Origin: Spirosoma sp.
Lineage (GTDB): Bacteria > Bacteroidota > Bacteroidia > Cytophagales > Spirosomataceae
NCBI GenBank assembly: GCA_025351545.1
Contig: JANXVQ010001014.1
Location: 1-8,473, forward strand
Length of the DNA stretch: 8,473 nt
Reading direction: 5' to 3'
Both the position numbers and the translations under genes were made by a program. The first letter of the stretch is position 1, and every line of letters begins with the position of its first letter. This document shows, in pieces, positions 6,694 to 8,473 of this stretch. The notes under the pieces were generated by a model. It had not been told where the DNA came from, ran no database searches, and saw only the letters and a list, made by a program, of their open reading frames with translations.

Positions 6694-8321
6694 TGGCTAT
6701 CCTAAAACGAATGGATGTACGCACGATAATCGCCTGGCTATCTGTCCAGTATAAAACCCAGTGGATGCTACTCATAAGCGCAGGCCTGGTGGTTGTGCTG
6801 GTGTCTCATTTGGGGTTTATGCCGCTCGACACGGGCGACGAAGCCCGAAGGGCGCTGGTCTCCTTAGAGATGATGCTATCCGGCGATTATATAACGCCCA
6901 CGCTGCACGGCGAACGCTACTTTAATAAACCACCCCTGTATAATTGGTTGATTATTAGCTCCTACCGGCTATTTGGTAATTACTCATCGTTCGCATTGCG
7001 ATTTCCCATGCTCGTTTCCTTGCTGGTGCTGGGGCTAATGCTGTTTGTTATTATCAGACGATACATAAACCAGACGGTTGCCTGGGCTGCGGCCTTGATG
7101 ACGCTGACCAATGGCCGGGTATTGCTCTATGATTCTATGCTGGGGCTGATCGAAATTACGTTCTCACTAGTGACCTATGCCGCTATGATGCTGGTATATT
7201 ACTACGATCAGAAACGTAATTACTGGTTGCTTTATCTCACTACTTATGTGCTCACGGCCATAGGTTTTTTGCTGAAAGGCTTACCTCCGCTGGCGTTCCA
7301 GGGGATAACATTAGCAGGCTGGTTTATTTACACTCGCCGTCCCCGATTGCTCTTTCACCCGGCTCACTTCGTTGGTATTGGTTTATTTCTCATCATTACA
7401 GGCAGTTACTACGGGGTTTATTTCAGCCGAAATGCAATTCCTTACGAAGACGTAGCGGGTGTTTTATTAAGAGAGAGTACCAAGCGAACAGGTCTTCACC
7501 TGGGCCTGGGTGCAACGCTCCTTCACCTCATTACATTTCCATTTGAACTGATATATCACTTCGCGCCGTACACGCTGTTGCTGGTGCTGTTGATTCGCCG
7601 GGGCATCTGGGCGATCCTGAAGAGAAATTCCTTCGTTGTCTTTAATGCGCTAACGTTTAGTTTGACGGTATTAGTCTACTGGTTTTCTCCACAAGTGTAT
7701 GGCCGCTACCTGATTGGCTTAATTCCTTTGCTGTTTACGGTATTGGCTTACCTATATTATGAACACACCGACCTCACAAATCGCTGGCGTTGGTGGATGG
7801 AGCGGATCTGGCTGGCCACAACAATTGTCGTAGCCGTTGGCGTATGGACGGCTCTATTCTACCCAACAACGAGCGTTCTGCCCGGCGTATTCTGGAAAAC
7901 CGCATTTGTGTCGGGGCTTCTGTTGAGTCTGGCCTGGCTCATGATTCACCCCACCCCAAACCGGCTTGGATTGACTATCGCAGCATTTATTGTTATCCGG
8001 TTGGGATTTAACTGGCTGGTGCTGCCGGGTCGGGCTTCTAAACGTGAGTTTTATAAAGAGACCGCCACTCAGGCTGCCCGCCTGACGTTGGAACATCCTT
8101 TGTACGGTTACAAAACAACGGTAGGCGATGGCCCGGCTACCGATATTAGCTCATTTCATATAACGGCCGTTCGCGGCCAAATCCTGCGCAAAACTGATAA
8201 AAAGATACCAAACGCTTTTTACATTGGTGATTCGGTCAGTTTGGCAAATGAACAGTATAAGTCCGTTGGGCAACTGGTGCTGTTCGATCGACACCCAGCT
8301 ACCATTGTGCAGTTTAAGTAA
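6690..8321 (+). CDS. ArnT/PMT-like GT39 membrane glycosyltransferase
   Basis: This GT-C-fold inner-membrane enzyme (543 residues, close to ArnT's ~550) would use a polyprenyl-phosphate sugar donor on the periplasmic face. The first periplasmic loop carries the family signature: DTGDEARRA (47-55) with the acidic pair Asp50-Glu51, then SGDYITPTLHGERYFNKPPLYNW (64-86, given only as landmarks S64, K80 and W86), where KPPLYNW is the ArnT/PMT hallmark. Asp148 and LLKGLPP (194-200) also fit the family. About 10 to 13 hydrophobic segments span residues 26 to 445, followed by a soluble C-terminal domain (about 450-543). The frame extends upstream to an ATG at 6654 inside the Wzi gene, but the ATG at 6690 overlaps the Wzi stop as ATGA and is the natural coupled start. 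It ends in TAA-TAG. The acceptor could be lipid A or another glycan; L-Ara4N specificity is not shown. Confidence 0.88.
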   Translation: MMAILKRMDVRTIIAWLSVQYKTQWMLLISAGLVVVLVSHLGFMPLDTGDEARRALVSLEMMLSGDYITPTLHGERYFNKPPLYNWLIISSYRLFGNYSSFALRFPMLVSLLVLGLMLFVIIRRYINQTVAWAAALMTLTNGRVLLYDSMLGLIEITFSLVTYAAMMLVYYYDQKRNYWLLYLTTYVLTAIGFLLKGLPPLAFQGITLAGWFIYTRRPRLLFHPAHFVGIGLFLIITGSYYGVYFSRNAIPYEDVAGVLLRESTKRTGLHLGLGATLLHLITFPFELIYHFAPYTLLLVLLIRRGIWAILKRNSFVVFNALTFSLTVLVYWFSPQVYGRYLIGLIPLLFTVLAYLYYEHTDLTNRWRWWMERIWLATTIVVAVGVWTALFYPTTSVLPGVFWKTAFVSGLLLSLAWLMIHPTPNRLGLTIAAFIVIRLGFNWLVLPGRASKREFYKETATQAARLTLEHPLYGYKTTVGDGPATDISSFHITAVRGQILRKTDKKIPNAFYIGDSVSLANEQYKSVGQLVLFDRHPATIVQFK

Positions 8322-8374
8322 TAGAAAAATTATTTACAGTAACAAATTATATCTATATTAGATTAAACGTTCAT

Positions 8375-8473
8375 ATGATGACGATATTAATTACCGGAGG
8401 AGCGGGTTTTATTGGCCATACATTAACCAGACATTTGCTGATTCAGGGACATACATTGTTGCTGGTTGATAAT
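8375..8473 (+). CDS. NAD-dependent epimerase/dehydratase, N-terminal fragment
   Basis: The first 33 codons of a gene that runs off the window. The peptide begins MMTILITGGAGFIG, the Rossmann nucleotide-binding start of extended short-chain dehydrogenases, with the GxxGxxG glycines at 8, 11 and 14. Strand beta-2 ends LLLVDN, where Asp32 is the residue expected to bind the adenosine ribose of NAD. Such enzymes epimerise or dehydrate nucleotide sugars such as UDP-glucose, UDP-glucuronate or dTDP-glucose, and the exact reaction cannot be told from this fragment. Translation could start at either of two adjacent ATGs (8375 or 8378). The gap to the GT39 gene is 53 bases of AT-rich DNA holding a small ATCTA/TAGAT repeat (8351-8363), so co-transcription is likely. 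A role in supplying sugars for the neighbouring glycosyltransferases is an inference. Confidence 0.85.
   Translation, partial: MMTILITGGAGFIGHTLTRHLLIQGHTLLLVDN

Noticed and set aside
7790..8096. Open frames on both strands inside the GT39 gene
   Set aside because: They are shadows of the long GT39 frame, with no signals or recognisable domains.

Overview
The window looks like chromosomal DNA from a Bacteroidota bacterium, most likely Cytophagales and perhaps Spirosoma-like. That placement is an inference from family content: a Bacteroidota-type Wzi capsule protein, a long PagL-like lipid A deacylase, exported proteins whose signal peptides end near Gln (RGQT, SAQL, PGQS), few Shine-Dalgarno sequences, and moderate GC in genes with very AT-rich spacers. 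No rRNA, tRNA, transposase, integrase or CRISPR array was seen.

Layout. Positions 1-90 hold a compact, interleaved palindromic repeat with no gene. Three genes on the minus strand (3559 down to 157) follow in transcription order: a small outer-membrane beta-barrel protein, a large lipoprotein of unknown function, and a GT9 heptosyltransferase-family enzyme. The last two overlap by an ATGA stop/start. A 269-base divergent spacer (3560-3828) with a perfect 14-bp AT-rich palindrome separates them from the plus-strand genes. These are a PagL-like acyloxyacyl hydrolase (3829-4917), then, after an AT-rich spacer, a capsule-assembly Wzi-family protein, an ArnT/PMT-like GT39 membrane glycosyltransferase (also joined by ATGA), and the first 33 codons of an NAD-dependent sugar epimerase/dehydratase cut by the window end.

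Together the recognisable genes point to building and remodelling of the cell surface. GT9 would add a sugar to LPS core or a related glycan in the cytoplasm. The GT-C enzyme would transfer a sugar from a polyprenyl-phosphate donor on the periplasmic side. The PagL-like protein would trim acyl chains from lipid A in the outer membrane. Wzi would hold or organise surface polysaccharide, and the epimerase would supply or modify nucleotide sugars. The substrates cannot be read from the sequence. The least understood genes are the lipoprotein and the small barrel. Three start codons were placed differently from the longest reading frame (lipoprotein, Wzi, GT39), for reasons given in each entry.
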